DNA from: Desulfobacterales bacterium
GTDB taxonomy: Bacteria; Desulfobacterota; Desulfobacteria; Desulfobacterales; JADGBH01
Direction: 5' to 3'
NCBI GenBank assembly: GCA_015231595.1
Contig: JADGBH010000001.1
Span: 142,900 to 176,123 of the forward strand
Length of the DNA: 33,224 bases
This document shows positions 33,044-33,224 of this stretch, piece after piece. The notes beneath the pieces were generated by a model that saw only the letters and a program-made list of their open reading frames with translations, did no database searches and was not told where the DNA came from. Within the stretch, counting starts at the first letter, position 1. The number at the start of each line of letters is the position of its first letter. The position numbers and the translations under genes were made by a program.

Positions 33044-33224
33044 ATGAAATATCATATAGACCCAACAGTAGATTGCGTATTTAAAAGATTACTTGGCTCT
33101 GAAGAAAATAAAAATCTTTTGATTCACTTTTTAAATGCAGTTATAAAACCTCCAGCGAATAAAAAGATAACGCATGTTGATATTCTTAATCCGTATAATG
33201 ATAAAGATTTTATTTCAGATAAAT
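33044..33224 (+). CDS. Rpn-family recombination-promoting nuclease / PD-(D/E)XK transposase (3' end outside window)
   Basis: The first 60 codons read MKYHIDPTVDCVFKRLLGSEE, NLLIHFLNAVIKPP and ITHVDILNPYN. The D-P-x-x-D-x-x-F-K start and LLIHFLNA are typical of the Rpn/PD-(D/E)XK transposase group. AAGGTG lies about 9 bp before the ATG at 33044. The catalytic core lies beyond the window end. Upstream there is a candidate promoter and a long inverted repeat. Confidence 0.8.
   Translation, partial: MKYHIDPTVDCVFKRLLGSEENKNLLIHFLNAVIKPPANKKITHVDILNPYNDKDFISDK

Overview
The window is AT-rich chromosomal DNA that looks like a sulfate-reducing Desulfobacterota genome (Desulfobacterales-like). This is inferred from a selenocysteine formate dehydrogenase, metF, a CooT nickel protein next to a DUF3842 protein, a long-form acyl-CoA dehydrogenase, and dense c-di-GMP / two-component signalling. 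No rRNA or tRNA gene and no CRISPR array was seen, so the lineage is an inference.

Layout. (a) 1-477: the 3' end of mutL, cut by the window edge inside its endonuclease motif. (b) 506-3515: a compact DpnII/MboI-type (GATC) restriction-modification operon in the order methylase, nuclease, second methylase. Related hairpin repeats bracket it in opposite orientations. (c) 3606-7932: an unusual alpha/beta hydrolase, an acyl-CoA dehydrogenase (minus) and a membrane-anchored hydrolase. (d) 7977-8858: metF. (e) 8964-12345 (minus): a PAS/HisKA/REC/GGDEF/HD-GYP protein, an HDOD protein and a small winged-helix-like protein. A 261-bp MITE-like element with a target-site duplication lies directly upstream of this operon. 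(f) 12730-15498 (minus): one formate dehydrogenase gene read through a UGA selenocysteine codon, with a SECIS-like hairpin. A plain ORF caller splits it in two. (g) 15581-17044: purine nucleoside phosphorylase and a YheU-family protein. (h) 17227-23807 (minus): a tight six-gene run of outer-membrane barrel, EAL phosphodiesterase, DHH phosphoesterase, PhoR-like kinase, PiT phosphate transporter and DUF47/PhoU-like regulator. (i) 23995-26647: a DUF2520 dehydrogenase, then (minus) GspG, a YacP/NYN protein, DUF3842 and CooT. (j) 26859-31722 (plus): a signalling operon of HD-GYP response regulator, two PilZ proteins, CheX, CheY and a sigma-54 activator with a degenerate receiver. (k) 31723-33224: a repeat-rich decay zone with an IS200/IS605 remnant (tnpA and tnpB both broken), REP-like repeats, a long inverted repeat and the start of an Rpn/PD-(D/E)XK transposase-family gene.

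How the parts fit. Formate dehydrogenase, MetF and CooT (a nickel protein linked to CO dehydrogenase) are consistent with the Wood-Ljungdahl / oxidative acetyl-CoA pathway. c-di-GMP turnover and sensing appear in three separate operons. The six-gene phosphate/EAL/DHH run is the best candidate for a little-described system: an EAL enzyme (c-di-GMP to pGpG) and a possible nano-RNase sit in one transcription unit with phosphate sensing and uptake genes.
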